Position numbers and translations under genes: made by a program
Assembly: GCF_004022265.1 (NCBI RefSeq)
Contig: NZ_SAVB01000005.1
Coordinates: 62,001-126,000 of the forward strand
Source of the DNA: Paenirhodobacter ferrireducens
Lineage (GTDB): Bacteria > Pseudomonadota > Alphaproteobacteria > Rhodobacterales > Rhodobacteraceae
Direction of reading: 5' to 3'
DNA length: 64,000 nt
Notes under the pieces: model-generated
The model's database searches: none
Seen by the model: the letters and a program-made list of their open reading frames with translations, nothing else
What the model was told of the DNA's origin: nothing
Part shown: positions 47,032 to 55,767 of the stretch, one piece after another
Numbering within the stretch: the stretch's first letter is position 1
How the letters are laid out: the number at the start of each line of letters is the position of its first letter

Positions 47032-48231
47032 TCAGGCCGGATCGAAGGCGATCGGCAGGGTGATGGCGCCGGTGTTGCCGCTGTCGGCCAGCCATTTCAC
47101 CTCGCCGTTGAAGCGCGGGTTCTTCAGCCGCTGGGCAAGCAGCTTCAGCGCCTCGGTCATGTCGCCGCGGGCGATGAAATGGCCCAGGCAATGGTGCGCG
47201 CCGCCGCCAAAGCCGAAATGCGGCTTGCGCTCGGCGGTGATGTCGAAGCCGGGTTCGGGGAAGACCGCCGGGTCCGAAGTCGCCGATTGCGAGAACAGGT
47301 GGATCGTGGTGCCGGCCTTGATCGGCAGGTCGTTGTAGGTGAAGTCCTCGGTCGCCTCGCGGGTGACCCAGGTCACCGTCGGGCGCACGCGCATCACCTC
47401 CTCGACCGCGGCGCGGGCCAGATCGGGCTGTTCGGCCAGAAGCGCCCATTGCTCGGGGTGCTCGATGAAGGTCGCCATCGCCAGACCGAGCTGGTTGCGG
47501 GTGGTGTCGATGCCGCCGAAGATTGCCAGCACGATCATGTCGAGCAGCTCCTGATCCGAGAGCTGCGACTTGTCGGCATTCGCCTGCACCAGCATGCCGA
47601 CGAAATCGTCGGACGGATTGGCGCGCTTCAGCGCCACCAGATCCTCGGCGTATTTCAGTAGCCGCGCGGTCGCCGCCTCGACCGTGGCGAGGTCCTGCTT
47701 GAAGGTCACGCCAAGCGCGAGGCCCATCTCGGCGGCGATGTCGGCAAGCTCGCGCCAGGTCTCGAAGGGCAGGCCGAGCAGGTCGCAGATGACGCCGGTG
47801 GCATAGGGTTCGGTGAACTCGGCGATGAAGTCGCATTCGCCCTTCGCGGCGAAGCCGTCGATCAGCTTGTTGGCGAGCGCCTGGAACTTCGGCCGCAGCT
47901 CGGTGATGAGCTTGGGCGAGAAGGCGGGGTTGGCCATCCGGCGCAGGCGCGAATGGGTCTCGCCCTCCTGCGACAGCAGCATCGCGCCCCACCAGCGGGC
48001 GAAGAGGCCGCCGTGCACACCGCTCAGCTCGGGCCAGCGATAGGAGCCCTGGCGCAGCTTCGGATGGCGCAGCAGCTTCATCACGTCATCATAGCGCAGC
48101 ACCGCGATGCCGTAGTTGGTGCGGGCATACCAGCTCGCCTCGCGGGCCTCGAGGACCGCCTGCGAGCGGATCGAGAAGGTGGGGTCGGCAACGTCCAGAT
48201 AGGGCGCTTCGGCGAGGGTTTCTTGCGTCAT
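47032..48231 (-). CDS. Soluble cytochrome P450
   Basis: 399 residues, no membrane anchor. I-helix oxygen motif GGIDTT (239-244), ExxR as E278-R281, heme loop FGFGGGAHHCLGHFIAR with C348 as iron ligand. Class I bacterial P450 by its ferredoxin and reductase neighbours. The set P450, [3Fe-4S] ferredoxin, reductase and GS-like gene recalls the mycobacterial mor/pip operons, where the P450 hydroxylates morpholine, piperidine or pyrrolidine to open the ring. A related reaction on an amine or its gamma-glutamyl conjugate is inferred. It is the first gene behind the sigma-54 promoter. Confidence 0.93.
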   Translation of the reverse strand: MTQETLAEAPYLDVADPTFSIRSQAVLEAREASWYARTNYGIAVLRYDDVMKLLRHPKLRQGSYRWPELSGVHGGLFARWWGAMLLSQEGETHSRLRRMANPAFSPKLITELRPKFQALANKLIDGFAAKGECDFIAEFTEPYATGVICDLLGLPFETWRELADIAAEMGLALGVTFKQDLATVEAATARLLKYAEDLVALKRANPSDDFVGMLVQANADKSQLSDQELLDMIVLAIFGGIDTTRNQLGLAMATFIEHPEQWALLAEQPDLARAAVEEVMRVRPTVTWVTREATEDFTYNDLPIKAGTTIHLFSQSATSDPAVFPEPGFDITAERKPHFGFGGGAHHCLGHFIARGDMTEALKLLAQRLKNPRFNGEVKWLADSGNTGAITLPIAFDPA

Positions 48232-48596
48232 CGGCTCAGGCTCCGGTCAGGGGTGCGCGGTTCACCGAAGCAAGATGCAAGAAGCATTCCAGAATTTCAG
48301 ATGGCCGCAATAAAATCGCATCTCATTGAAATTTATGGGAAAGAAATTTTCATTCTGGGGGCGGCCGGGGAAGGTTTGCGGTCGCATCGGGCCGGGGGCT
48401 GCGGGTGATGCGTCGCTGCATCGCCTGCAGCCGGCAGTTGCGCATCACTTGCGTCTGCGCAAAGGGGGCGCGGGGGCATGAAAAAATACGGGTCCGTCCG
48501 CATTTTGGCCAGATTCTAGGTGAAGGAAGCTTTAAGACCTTTTGCCCATCACCAAGCCCGCCGGCCAAGTGCGGGCGTCAGAGCAGGACAGACACG
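48232..48596. promoter_or_regulatory. Divergent control region between P450 cluster and lpxR-like gene
   Basis: 365 bp without a gene. Nearest the P450 is the sigma-54 promoter; next an AT-rich island (48291-48360) with AATTTCA/TGAAATT half-sites (48293-48299 and 48327-48333, with a further AATTTTCA at 48345-48352), a candidate enhancer site for the activator; then TTGCGCA-N11-TGCGCAA (48438-48462), a perfect 7-bp inverted repeat on the side of the lpxR-like gene. Confidence 0.5.
48276..48291 (-). promoter_or_regulatory. Sigma-54 (-24/-12) promoter of the P450/amine cluster
   Basis: On the minus strand TGGAATGCTTCTTGCA: GG and GC elements exactly 10 bp apart, with TTGCA matching the -12 consensus fully and TGG the -24 core (consensus TGGCACG-N4-TTGCA). 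The expected start of transcription is about 40 bp before the P450 ATG. Confidence 0.75.
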
Positions 48597-49538
48597 ATGA
48601 CGAACCGCCCGAAGGCCGCCCTGCGCGGCCTGCTCCTTCTTGCTGCGCTGCTCGCGCCCGCCGTGGCCCGGGCCGAGATCGACTTGTCCGGGCGCTCGAC
48701 GCTCGGCCTGGGGCGGTTCTTCAACAACGACTATCTGGGCGATGGCAAGGACCGCTGGCAGACCGGCAGTTACAACATCTCGGTGGTGCGCGGCGTGAGC
48801 TGGGACGGGGCGCTGCCGTCGCGGCCGTTCGAGATCATGGAATACCGCTTTGGCGCCTCGATCGTCGCGCCGTCGAAGCTGCGCAATCCGCCGGCCGGGG
48901 ATCGTCGTTATGCGGGCGTGCTGCATTTCGCCGCGAAAACCCAGTTCGAGCTGGCGCCGAAGGTCGAGGCGGGGCTCGGCTTCGGCCTTGTTGCCGTCGG
49001 CCCCTCGACCGGCGTCTCGCATTTCCACGAATCCGTGCACCGGATCTTCTCGGCGCCGGCACCGAAGGCGGCGAAGGATCAGCTCGGGGACCATCTCTAT
49101 CCGGTGATCGACGGCGAGCTTGGCCGCAGCTTCTCCTTCGGTGGGCTCGACGCGCGGCCCTTCGTCGAGGCGCGGGCGGGCGACGAGACGCTGGTGCGCG
49201 CGGGCGTCGACCTTGCCTTTGGCATGCGCGAACAGGGCGCGCTGTGGCTGCGCGATGAGATCACCGGGCAGCGCTATGTCGGTATCTCGGGCCGGTCCGA
49301 GCCGCTGGTCCCGAGTCTCGTTCTGGGCGCCGATGTCGCCCATGTCTTCGACAGCAGCTATTTCCCCTCGGAAGACGGGGTCGACTTCGAGGGCACCCGT
49401 ACCCGTTTGCGTGCAGGCGTCAGCCTGCGGTCCGGGACCTTCGGGCTGTTCTACGGCGTGACCTGGCTGTCGAAGGAATTCGAGGGCCAGCCCGAGGGGC
49501 AGGTGCTGGGCAGTCTGCGCGCGCGCGTCAACTTCTGA
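48597..49538 (+). CDS. lpxR: LpxR-family outer-membrane lipid A deacylase-like protein
   Basis: 313 residues with signal peptide (LRGLLLLAALLAPAVARA) and a 12-strand-barrel-like pattern ending in aromatic VNF. The N-terminal FFNNDYLGDGKDRWQTG matches the LpxR/DUF2219 active-site stretch (Asn/Asp and later Thr), and VGPSTGVSHFHESVHRIF holds the second-site histidine. LpxR removes the 3-prime acyloxyacyl chain of lipid A in a calcium-dependent way. The start is placed at 48597 because the signal peptide begins there. Activity in this organism is not shown. Confidence 0.75.
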   Translation: MTNRPKAALRGLLLLAALLAPAVARAEIDLSGRSTLGLGRFFNNDYLGDGKDRWQTGSYNISVVRGVSWDGALPSRPFEIMEYRFGASIVAPSKLRNPPAGDRRYAGVLHFAAKTQFELAPKVEAGLGFGLVAVGPSTGVSHFHESVHRIFSAPAPKAAKDQLGDHLYPVIDGELGRSFSFGGLDARPFVEARAGDETLVRAGVDLAFGMREQGALWLRDEITGQRYVGISGRSEPLVPSLVLGADVAHVFDSSYFPSEDGVDFEGTRTRLRAGVSLRSGTFGLFYGVTWLSKEFEGQPEGQVLGSLRARVNF

Positions 49539-49541
49539 CGC

Positions 49542-49552
49542 GGGGGGGGGGG
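49542..49552. repeat. Homopolymer run of ten G after lpxR-like stop
   Basis: A G10 run immediately downstream of the lpxR-like stop codon, non-coding. Slippage there would not alter either neighbouring protein. Confidence 0.7.
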
Positions 49553-49674
49553 CGCCTGCGGCACGCTGCCACAATCGTTGCCAAGGGGGATTCCCAAGAA
49601 GATTCGCCCATGTTAGCGTGGTCCCCAATCAAGGGCCAAAAGGTCCATAAGAACGAGCGCGGGACATACAGGCA

Positions 49675-50742
49675 ATGAAAACGGGCTATCAGGGCACGTT
49701 TGTCATTTCATGGGCACAGACGGAGATCGACGGCGTGGCTGGCGCGCCGGCGTCCGCTTTGGCGATCGGCAGCTGCTGGCGCTGGGGCGGCGAGGCGGTC
49801 TGCGTCGATGGTCCGCGCGGGCTTTTGGTGCTGAGCGGCGCCGAGGGCGAGGCCGCGGTGCGGCGGCGCGCGGCGAAGATGGTGCGTCGGCTGCTGGGCG
49901 CGGCCCCCGAGGAGACGCCACTGCCCGACGACCCGCTGCGGGTGGCGCTGCCCGAGCTTCCCGACCAGAGCTTCACCGTGACCGATGGCCATGCCGCCTG
50001 GGTGGTGACGCTGGTCGAGGCGGCGGGGGGCGTGCGGCTTCTGATGTTCTCGGGCGGGGTGCCGCCGCGCGGCGCCGATCTGTGGGTCGTCGAGCTCGGG
50101 CTCGATACCCGGGCCGAGCCGGTGCGGTTGCCGCCGCCGGGGGTGATCTGCTTCACGCCGGGCACGCTGATCGACACGCCGGGCGGCATGCGCCCGGTCG
50201 AGTCGCTGCGCCCGGGGGACCGGGTGCTGACCCGCGACGACGGCGCGCAGGAACTGCTGTGGATGGGCTCGCGGCGGATGACCGGGGCGCGGCTGCATGC
50301 GCTGCCGCATCTGCGCCCGGTGCGGATCCGCGCCGGCGCCTTCGGCATCGGCCGGCCGACGGGCGACCTGATCGTCTCGCCGCAGCACCGGATGCTGATC
50401 CGCGGCCCGCAGGCGCGGATGCTGTTCAACGAGCCCGAGGTGCTGGTGCAGGCCTGCGACCTGGTCGACGGCGGTGCGGTGCGGGTCGAGCAGGGTCTGG
50501 CGGGGCTGCACTACATCCATCTGCTCTTCGCGCGCCATCAGGTGATCCGTGCGAACGGCATGGAGAGCGAGAGCTTCCACCCGGCCTCGACCGCGCTCGA
50601 GATGATTTCCGAGCCGCAGCGGGCGGGGCTGCTGGCGCTGCTGCCCGAGATCGCCACCGATCCGCTGCGCTATGGCACCTTCGCGCGGCGCGCGCTGAGC
50701 GGGTCCGAGGCGGCGATCCTGCGCCACGATCTGGCTGCCTGA
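49675..50742 (+). CDS. Hint-domain (hedgehog/intein-type) protein
   Basis: 355 residues. The C-terminal half (about 160-320) is a Hint_2 domain: CFTPGTLIDTPGGMRPVESLRPGDRVLTRDDG begins with the cysteine nucleophile, SPQHRMLIRG carries the conserved His and LLFARHQVIRANGMESESFHP is the typical end. Free-standing Hint_2 proteins are common in Rhodobacterales, often on secreted autoproteolytic proteins; here there is no signal peptide and the N-terminal 155 residues match nothing I recognise. There is no extein on the C-terminal side, so self-cleavage rather than splicing would be expected. Confidence 0.85.
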   Translation: MKTGYQGTFVISWAQTEIDGVAGAPASALAIGSCWRWGGEAVCVDGPRGLLVLSGAEGEAAVRRRAAKMVRRLLGAAPEETPLPDDPLRVALPELPDQSFTVTDGHAAWVVTLVEAAGGVRLLMFSGGVPPRGADLWVVELGLDTRAEPVRLPPPGVICFTPGTLIDTPGGMRPVESLRPGDRVLTRDDGAQELLWMGSRRMTGARLHALPHLRPVRIRAGAFGIGRPTGDLIVSPQHRMLIRGPQARMLFNEPEVLVQACDLVDGGAVRVEQGLAGLHYIHLLFARHQVIRANGMESESFHPASTALEMISEPQRAGLLALLPEIATDPLRYGTFARRALSGSEAAILRHDLAA

Positions 50743-50756
50743 GGGCAGGCCGGGCT

Positions 50757-50819
50757 GGGGGCGCTGCCCCCTCCGGCGCCGCGGGCGCCGTCACCCCCGA
50801 GGTATTTTCGGCAAGGAGA
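50757..50819 (+). repeat. Intergenic palindromic repeat, copy 1
   Basis: GGGGGCGCTGCCCCC, then a second stem CGGCGCC/GGCGCCG, then CCCCCGAGGTATTTTCGGCAA. It shares both ends with copy 2 at 58901-58960 while the central stem differs by paired changes. Located just behind the Hint gene stop; terminator-like function is plausible. Confidence 0.75.
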
Positions 50820-50850
50820 ACGCCGGGCGAGGGGGCAGGGCATTCGGGCA

Positions 50851-50878
50851 TTGACTCCGGTCGGGCGGGCTGTATAAG
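50851..50878 (+). promoter_or_regulatory. rpsD promoter
   Basis: TTGACT (50851-50856) and TATAAG (50873-50878) with a 16-bp spacer, the best sigma-70-type promoter in the window, fitting a ribosomal protein gene. Transcription should start about 50885, giving a 135-base leader. Confidence 0.85.
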
Positions 50879-50884
50879 CCCCGC

Positions 50885-51021
50885 CAGTCCGGATGGCCGC
50901 GGTCTTCCGGATTTCATTGGTGTTGGTGGACCCCGCAAGGGGAAACCTGTCGCCTGAGGCCTCGCGGATGGGGCCGAGGGAGGAGGACAACGCCCTTCGG
51001 AACACATGAAGGAGATCAGCC
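50885..51021 (+). ncRNA. Structured rpsD 5-prime leader
   Basis: The leader between the rpsD promoter and gene contains a CCCC-GCAA-GGGG hairpin with a GNRA loop (50931-50942), a CCTCG/CGAGG stem and GGAGG-rich sequence near the start codon. S4 represses its own translation in other bacteria, so an autoregulatory role is possible but not shown. Confidence 0.4.
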
Positions 51022-51642
51022 GTGACCAAACGCACGTCTGCCAAGTACAAAATCGATCGCCGCATGGGCGAGAACATCTGGGGCCGCGCCAAGTCGCCGC
51101 TGAACAAGCGCGAATACGGCCCGGGCCAGCACGGCCAGCGCCGCAAGGGCAAGCTGTCGGACTTCGGCACCCAGCTGCGCGCCAAGCAGAAGCTCAAGGG
51201 CTACTATGGCGACCTGACCGAGAAGCAGTTCCGCCGCATCTACGGTGAAGCCGAACGCGTCAAGGGCGACACCGGCGAAAACCTGATCGGCCTGCTCGAG
51301 CGCCGTCTGGACGCGGTCGTCTACCGCGCCAAGTTCGTGCCGACCGTCTTCGCCGCCCGTCAGTTCGTCAACCACGGCCACGTGACCGTGAACGGCAAGC
51401 GTGTCAACATCGCCTCCTACCGTGTGAAGGAAGGCGACGTGATCGCGGTTCGCGACAAGTCGCGTCAGCTCGCGCTGGTGCTCGAAGCCGTGCAGTCGGG
51501 CGAGCGTGACGTTCCGGATTACCTGGAAGTCGACCACAACAAGATGACCGCGACCTTCGTTCGCACCCCGGCTCTGGGCGACGTGCCCTACCCGGTGCAG
51601 ATGGAACCGAACCTGGTCGTCGAATTCTACGCGAAGAACTGA
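51022..51642 (+). CDS. rpsD: 30S ribosomal protein S4
   Basis: 206 residues, full length for S4. N-terminal [47 protein letters not shown] is the alphaproteobacterial form without zinc cysteines; the S4 RNA-binding domain (about 95-160) reads [35 protein letters not shown]. Binds 16S rRNA early in small-subunit assembly. Codon use is more restricted than its neighbours, as expected for high expression. Strong promoter, leader and terminator frame it as a single-gene unit. Confidence 0.99.
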   Translation: MTKRTSAKYKIDRRMGENIWGRAKSPLNKREYGPGQHGQRRKGKLSDFGTQLRAKQKLKGYYGDLTEKQFRRIYGEAERVKGDTGENLIGLLERRLDAVVYRAKFVPTVFAARQFVNHGHVTVNGKRVNIASYRVKEGDVIAVRDKSRQLALVLEAVQSGERDVPDYLEVDHNKMTATFVRTPALGDVPYPVQMEPNLVVEFYAKN

Positions 51643-51667
51643 TCCTTCAGTCTTCGCCGATCTTGCG

Positions 51668-51698
51668 GGGCCGTCCTTCGGGGCGGCCCTTACCTTTT
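51668..51698 (+). terminator. rpsD intrinsic terminator
   Basis: 9-bp stem GGGCCGTCC/GGGCGGCCC (one G-U) closed by a UUCG tetraloop, followed by TTACCTTTT. Confidence 0.88.
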
Positions 51699-51798
51699 GC
51701 GCGCCCGCAGGGGCGCGGCGGGCGGGCTGCGACGCAAGTAGCCCTTCCCATGTGCGGCGCCCGCGGCTAATACGGCGGCGAGAGCAAGGAACCCCGCC

Positions 51799-52890
51799 AT
51801 GAACGATCTGATCCGCCCGAAGCCCGGCATTCTCGACATCGCCCTCTACGAGGGCGGCGCCGCGCATGTCGCGGGGCTCAGCGACGCGATCAAGCTGAGC
51901 TCGAACGAGAACCCGTTCGGCCCCTCCGACAAGGCGAAGGAGGCCTTCTCGCGCGCGGTGCACAAGCTCAACCGCTATCCCTCGACCGACCATGCCGGGC
52001 TGCGTCAGGCGATCGGCGAGGTGCACGGGCTCGACCCGGCACAGATCATCTGCGGCGTCGGCTCGGACGAGCTGATCCGGATGATCGTCAATGCCTATGC
52101 CGGGCCGAAGGACGAGGTGCTGTTCACCGAACACGGCTTCCTGATGTATCGGATCGCGGCGCTTGGCGCGGGGGCGACCCCGGTCGCGGTGCCCGAGCGC
52201 GAGCGCACCACCGATGTCGACGCGCTGCTGAAGGCCTGCAGCAAGAAGACGAAGCTCGTCTTCCTGGCGAACCCGAACAACCCGACCGGCACGATGATCG
52301 GTCTGGCCGAGCTCGAGCGTCTGGCCACGGGGCTGCCGAAGCAGGCAATCCTGGTCATCGACGGCGCCTATGCCGAATATGTCGAGGGCTATGACGGCGG
52401 GGCGGAGCTGGCGACGCGGCTGCCCAACGTGTTCATGACCCGCACCTTCTCGAAGATCTACGGGCTTGGCGGGCTGCGCATCGGCTGGGGCTACGGCCCG
52501 CGCCACATCGTCGACGTGCTGAACCGCATCCGCGACCCGTTCAACCTGTCGACCGCGCAGCTCGAGACCGCCGAGGCGGCGATGCGCGATCAGGACTGGA
52601 TCGCGCGTTGCCGCGACGACAACACCCGGCTGCGCGGCTGGCTGGCCGAGGCACTGGCCGAGAAGGGGGTGCCGTCGGACACCTCGACCGCGAACTTCAT
52701 CCTCGCCCGTTTCGGCTCGGAAGACGAGGCCGTGGCCTGTGACGAGTTCCTGAAGAAGGACGGGCTGATCGTGCGTCGCGTCGCGGGCTATGGCCTGCCG
52801 AACTGCCTGCGCATCACCGTGGGCGACGAGCCCTCGTGCCGGCGCGTTGCGCATATGATCGGCCAGTTCAAGGCGGGTGCGTCGGCATGA
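51799..52890 (+). CDS. hisC: Histidinol-phosphate aminotransferase
   Basis: 363 residues, fold-type I aminotransferase. [12 protein letters not shown] (N-terminal family motif), NPNNPTGT, and the PLP lysine in [19 protein letters not shown] (near 218). HisC of this type also transaminates aromatic keto acids, which fits its overlap (ATGA) with the prephenate/arogenate dehydrogenase gene: together they serve histidine and tyrosine synthesis. Confidence 0.93.
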   Translation: MNDLIRPKPGILDIALYEGGAAHVAGLSDAIKLSSNENPFGPSDKAKEAFSRAVHKLNRYPSTDHAGLRQAIGEVHGLDPAQIICGVGSDELIRMIVNAYAGPKDEVLFTEHGFLMYRIAALGAGATPVAVPERERTTDVDALLKACSKKTKLVFLANPNNPTGTMIGLAELERLATGLPKQAILVIDGAYAEYVEGYDGGAELATRLPNVFMTRTFSKIYGLGGLRIGWGYGPRHIVDVLNRIRDPFNLSTAQLETAEAAMRDQDWIARCRDDNTRLRGWLAEALAEKGVPSDTSTANFILARFGSEDEAVACDEFLKKDGLIVRRVAGYGLPNCLRITVGDEPSCRRVAHMIGQFKAGASA

Positions 52891-53816
52891 CGGAATACAG
52901 GCGCGTTGCGCTGATCGGCCTTGGTCTGATCGCCTCCTCGATGGCGCATGCGATGCGGGCGAAGGGGCTTGCGGGCGAGATTGTGGGCCATGCCCGCTCG
53001 GCCGAGACGCGGGCGACGGCGCGCGAGATCGGTCTGGTCGACCGGGTCTGCGACACCGCGGCCGAGGCGGTGCAGGGCGCGGACCTTGTCGTGCTGGCGG
53101 TGCCGGTCGGTGCCATGGGCGCGATCGCGGCCGAGATCGCCCCGCATCTGGCCGAGGGCGCGACCATCACCGATGTCGGCTCGGTCAAGCAGGCGGTGAT
53201 CGAGGCGGTGGCGCCGCATCTGCCGGGCCATGTGCATTTCATCCCGGGCCACCCGCTTGCCGGCACCGAGCATTCGGGGCCGCGCTCGGGCTTTGCCACG
53301 CTCTTCGTCAACCGCTGGTGGCTGCTCACGCCGCTCGAGGCGACCGACCCCGCGGCGCTTGCGCGGCTGCGCAGCTTCCTGACCGGTCTTGGCGCCAATG
53401 TCGACGAGATGGACGTGCATCGCCACGATCTGGTGCTGGCCGTCGTGTCGCACACGCCGCACCTCATCGCCTATACCATGGTGGGGGTCGCCGATCACCT
53501 GCGCCGGGTGACGCATGAAGAGGTGATCAAGTATTCCGCCTCGGGCTTTCGCGACTTTACCCGCATCGCGGCCTCGGACCCGACGATGTGGCGCGACGTG
53601 TTCCTGACCAACCGCGAGGCGACGCTCGACATCCTCGGCCGGTTCACCGAGGAGCTGTTCATGCTCCAGCGGGCGATCCGGATGGGCGACGGCGACATGC
53701 TGTTCGACTATTTCACCCGCACCCGCGAGATCCGCCGCGGCATCATCGAGGCCGGTCAGGACACCGCCGCCCCCGACTTCGGCCGTGGCGCGCCGGTGCC
53801 GGAGAAGAAGGCGTGA
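52887..53816 (+). CDS. tyrC: Prephenate/arogenate (cyclohexadienyl) dehydrogenase
   Basis: 309 residues: NAD-binding [17 protein letters not shown], then the catalytic region [15 protein letters not shown] with the active-site His (near 118), and the helical dimerisation domain ([13 protein letters not shown]). Oxidises prephenate or arogenate toward tyrosine. No ACT domain, so feedback control must be elsewhere. It overlaps hisC by 4 bp and the next gene by 1 bp. Confidence 0.92.
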   Translation: MTEYRRVALIGLGLIASSMAHAMRAKGLAGEIVGHARSAETRATAREIGLVDRVCDTAAEAVQGADLVVLAVPVGAMGAIAAEIAPHLAEGATITDVGSVKQAVIEAVAPHLPGHVHFIPGHPLAGTEHSGPRSGFATLFVNRWWLLTPLEATDPAALARLRSFLTGLGANVDEMDVHRHDLVLAVVSHTPHLIAYTMVGVADHLRRVTHEEVIKYSASGFRDFTRIAASDPTMWRDVFLTNREATLDILGRFTEELFMLQRAIRMGDGDMLFDYFTRTREIRRGIIEAGQDTAAPDFGRGAPVPEKKA

Positions 53817-54727
53817 TGCGGCGGGCGGCGGGACTGGTCGCGCTGCTCGCGAGCCTGAGCGCGGGGCTTGCCCATGCCGAGGCGCCGGGCGCCTCGCCCC
53901 GCCCCGTGGCGCGCCCGGCCGATGCCGCCCCCGCGCCCGACGCCCCGCTTCTGCTGACGGCTGCCGTGCCGGTGCGGCCGCAGGCCCGTCCGGCGGCTCT
54001 GGCGCCAGAGGCCGGACCGGCCGCCGGGGCCAGCCTTGCCGCGGGGGCGCTTGCCGCCGAGCCCGAGACCGCCTCGCTGGCGCTCGCCGCCTTGCGGCCG
54101 CTGCCGAAGCCCGCGGTGGCACGTGCCCCGACGGCCGCCGCCCCGCGCGAACAGCTGATCCAGGTCTCGGGGGCCGGTCCGGCCAAGCGTCTTGCCGCGC
54201 CCGGCCGCAGCGGCGCACTGTGCGGCGTGCCGGGGCTGACCGGTCATCCGATCGCGCCCATTGCCTCGCGCGTGCAGGGCTGCGGCCTGCCCGACGGCGT
54301 CGAGGTCACGGCGATCTCGGGGATTCCGCTGTCGTTGCCGATCCAGGTTGATTGCAACACTGCGGTGGCCTTCAAGCGCTGGATCGACCGCGGCATCCTG
54401 CCGGCCGTGGGCAACCGCGGCGGCGGGCTTGCGCGGCTCGAGGTTGCGGGCTCCTACATGTGCCGGCCGCGCAACAACCAGCGCGGTGCGAAAGTGTCGG
54501 AGCACGGCCGCGGCCATGCCGTCGACCTGTCGGGGCTGCGGCTGCGCAATGGCCAGACGATCACCGTGCTCGCCGGCTGGAAGAGGGACGCGCGGCTGCT
54601 GAAGGCCGTGCATGCCTCGGCCTGCGGTCCCTTCGGCACGGTTCTCGGCCCGAAGTCGGATCGCTTCCATCAGGATCACATCCACGTCGACACCGCGGCG
54701 AACCGCGGCGGGCCCTACTGCCGCTGA
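53816..54727 (+). CDS. Extensin-like, LAS-type metallopeptidase family exported protein
   Basis: 303 residues: signal peptide (AGLVALLASLSAGLAHA), a low-complexity Pro/Ala linker (about 20-125), then an extensin-like C-terminal domain with SEHGRGHAVDLSG and FHQDHIHVD, giving the HxxxxxxD and HxH zinc ligands of LAS peptidases such as MepK. Probable cell-wall hydrolase in the periplasm. Four cysteines in the domain can form disulfides. The start overlaps the tyrC stop (TGATG). The 3-prime end overlaps the convergent DUF2125 gene by 13 bp. Confidence 0.8.
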   Translation: MRRAAGLVALLASLSAGLAHAEAPGASPRPVARPADAAPAPDAPLLLTAAVPVRPQARPAALAPEAGPAAGASLAAGALAAEPETASLALAALRPLPKPAVARAPTAAAPREQLIQVSGAGPAKRLAAPGRSGALCGVPGLTGHPIAPIASRVQGCGLPDGVEVTAISGIPLSLPIQVDCNTAVAFKRWIDRGILPAVGNRGGGLARLEVAGSYMCRPRNNQRGAKVSEHGRGHAVDLSGLRLRNGQTITVLAGWKRDARLLKAVHASACGPFGTVLGPKSDRFHQDHIHVDTAANRGGPYCR

Positions 54728-55704
54728 ACCAGCACCGGTGCGCGGCCAAGCGGCACCGGGCCGAGGCTCATCCGCCCCTGCGCGAAGGCGAGGGGCAGCT
54801 CGACCGCGCCATCGGTCGACTGCTGCGCCAGATAGGCGCCGAGCGTGGTCAGCATCGGCACCCGCTTCGCCTCGACCAGCCCCGCCGCCACCGCGACCTT
54901 CAGCCAGGCGGCCCAGTCCCGGGTTGACAGCGTGATCGTGCCCTCGGGCCGGCCTCCGGCGTCGATGGTGAGCGCGCCGCGGGCATCGAGCGCCCGCCCG
55001 CCCCAGGAAAGATGCGCGTCGCTCAGATCGAGCGCGGTCAGCTCGGGCATCCGCTCGGCCATCAGCGCGGGCGGGGTGTCGAGGCTTGCCGTCGCATCGA
55101 CCGTGACCGTCTCGATCACGTCGGGCAGGCCCGCACCGGGGGCGAGGCTGTCGTTCAGACCCTTTGGCAGGGCAAGCGCCGTGGCTCCGGCGACGATCTG
55201 CCAGCGCCCGTCTTCGGCCCGCGTCGCGGTGGCGGTCACGTCCTGAGCGGCCAGCGCGGGGGCGGTGGCGCCCTCGACGCTCAGCCGCGGCGCGTCGAGG
55301 GTGAGGGTCGCGCGGCGCAGCGGCAGTGCGGCGCCAAGCCCGAGGCCGAGCGTCGCGACGCTGTCGGTGGCGGCAAGGGTGAAGCGCTGCCCGGCCAGGG
55401 TCAGTTCCTGCGGCGCGGTCGCGGCGATGCGCCAGTCGAGCGGCGCCCAGAGTGGCGCGGCGAGTTCGGCCGAGGGCGCCTGCCAGCGTCCGCCCGCTTC
55501 GGGGAAATCAAGCGCGGGCGCCGTCACCGCGGCACCGATGCGCAGCGGAAAGCCTGCGGCGCTGACCGAGGCCGCGCCGCCGCGCCCCTCGGCTGCAAGC
55601 CGGGCAAAACCCTCGGCCGCCTGCCGGGCGAGCAGCGTGCCGCCGCCCCAGCTTGCCGCTGCGCCAAGGGCCGCAAGGGCCGTGATCGCTCCGAGCCAGC
55701 GCAT
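54715..55704 (-). CDS. DUF2125-family exported/membrane-anchored protein
   Basis: 329 residues with an N-terminal hydrophobic segment (LGAITALAALGAAASWGGGTLL) and beta-rich repeats (PLRIGAAVTAPALDFP; VEVE-like strands) typical of DUF2125, an alphaproteobacterial family of unknown function with some resemblance to AsmA-type lipid-handling proteins. Overlaps the extensin-like gene tail to tail. Function unknown. Confidence 0.75.
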   Translation of the reverse strand: MRWLGAITALAALGAAASWGGGTLLARQAAEGFARLAAEGRGGAASVSAAGFPLRIGAAVTAPALDFPEAGGRWQAPSAELAAPLWAPLDWRIAATAPQELTLAGQRFTLAATDSVATLGLGLGAALPLRRATLTLDAPRLSVEGATAPALAAQDVTATATRAEDGRWQIVAGATALALPKGLNDSLAPGAGLPDVIETVTVDATASLDTPPALMAERMPELTALDLSDAHLSWGGRALDARGALTIDAGGRPEGTITLSTRDWAAWLKVAVAAGLVEAKRVPMLTTLGAYLAQQSTDGAVELPLAFAQGRMSLGPVPLGRAPVLVQRQ

Positions 55705-55767
55705 CGCTGCCCCCTTCCCAAAGACCTGCCTCCCATGTAACCACGCCCCCGCAGGAGGGCCAGCGCA

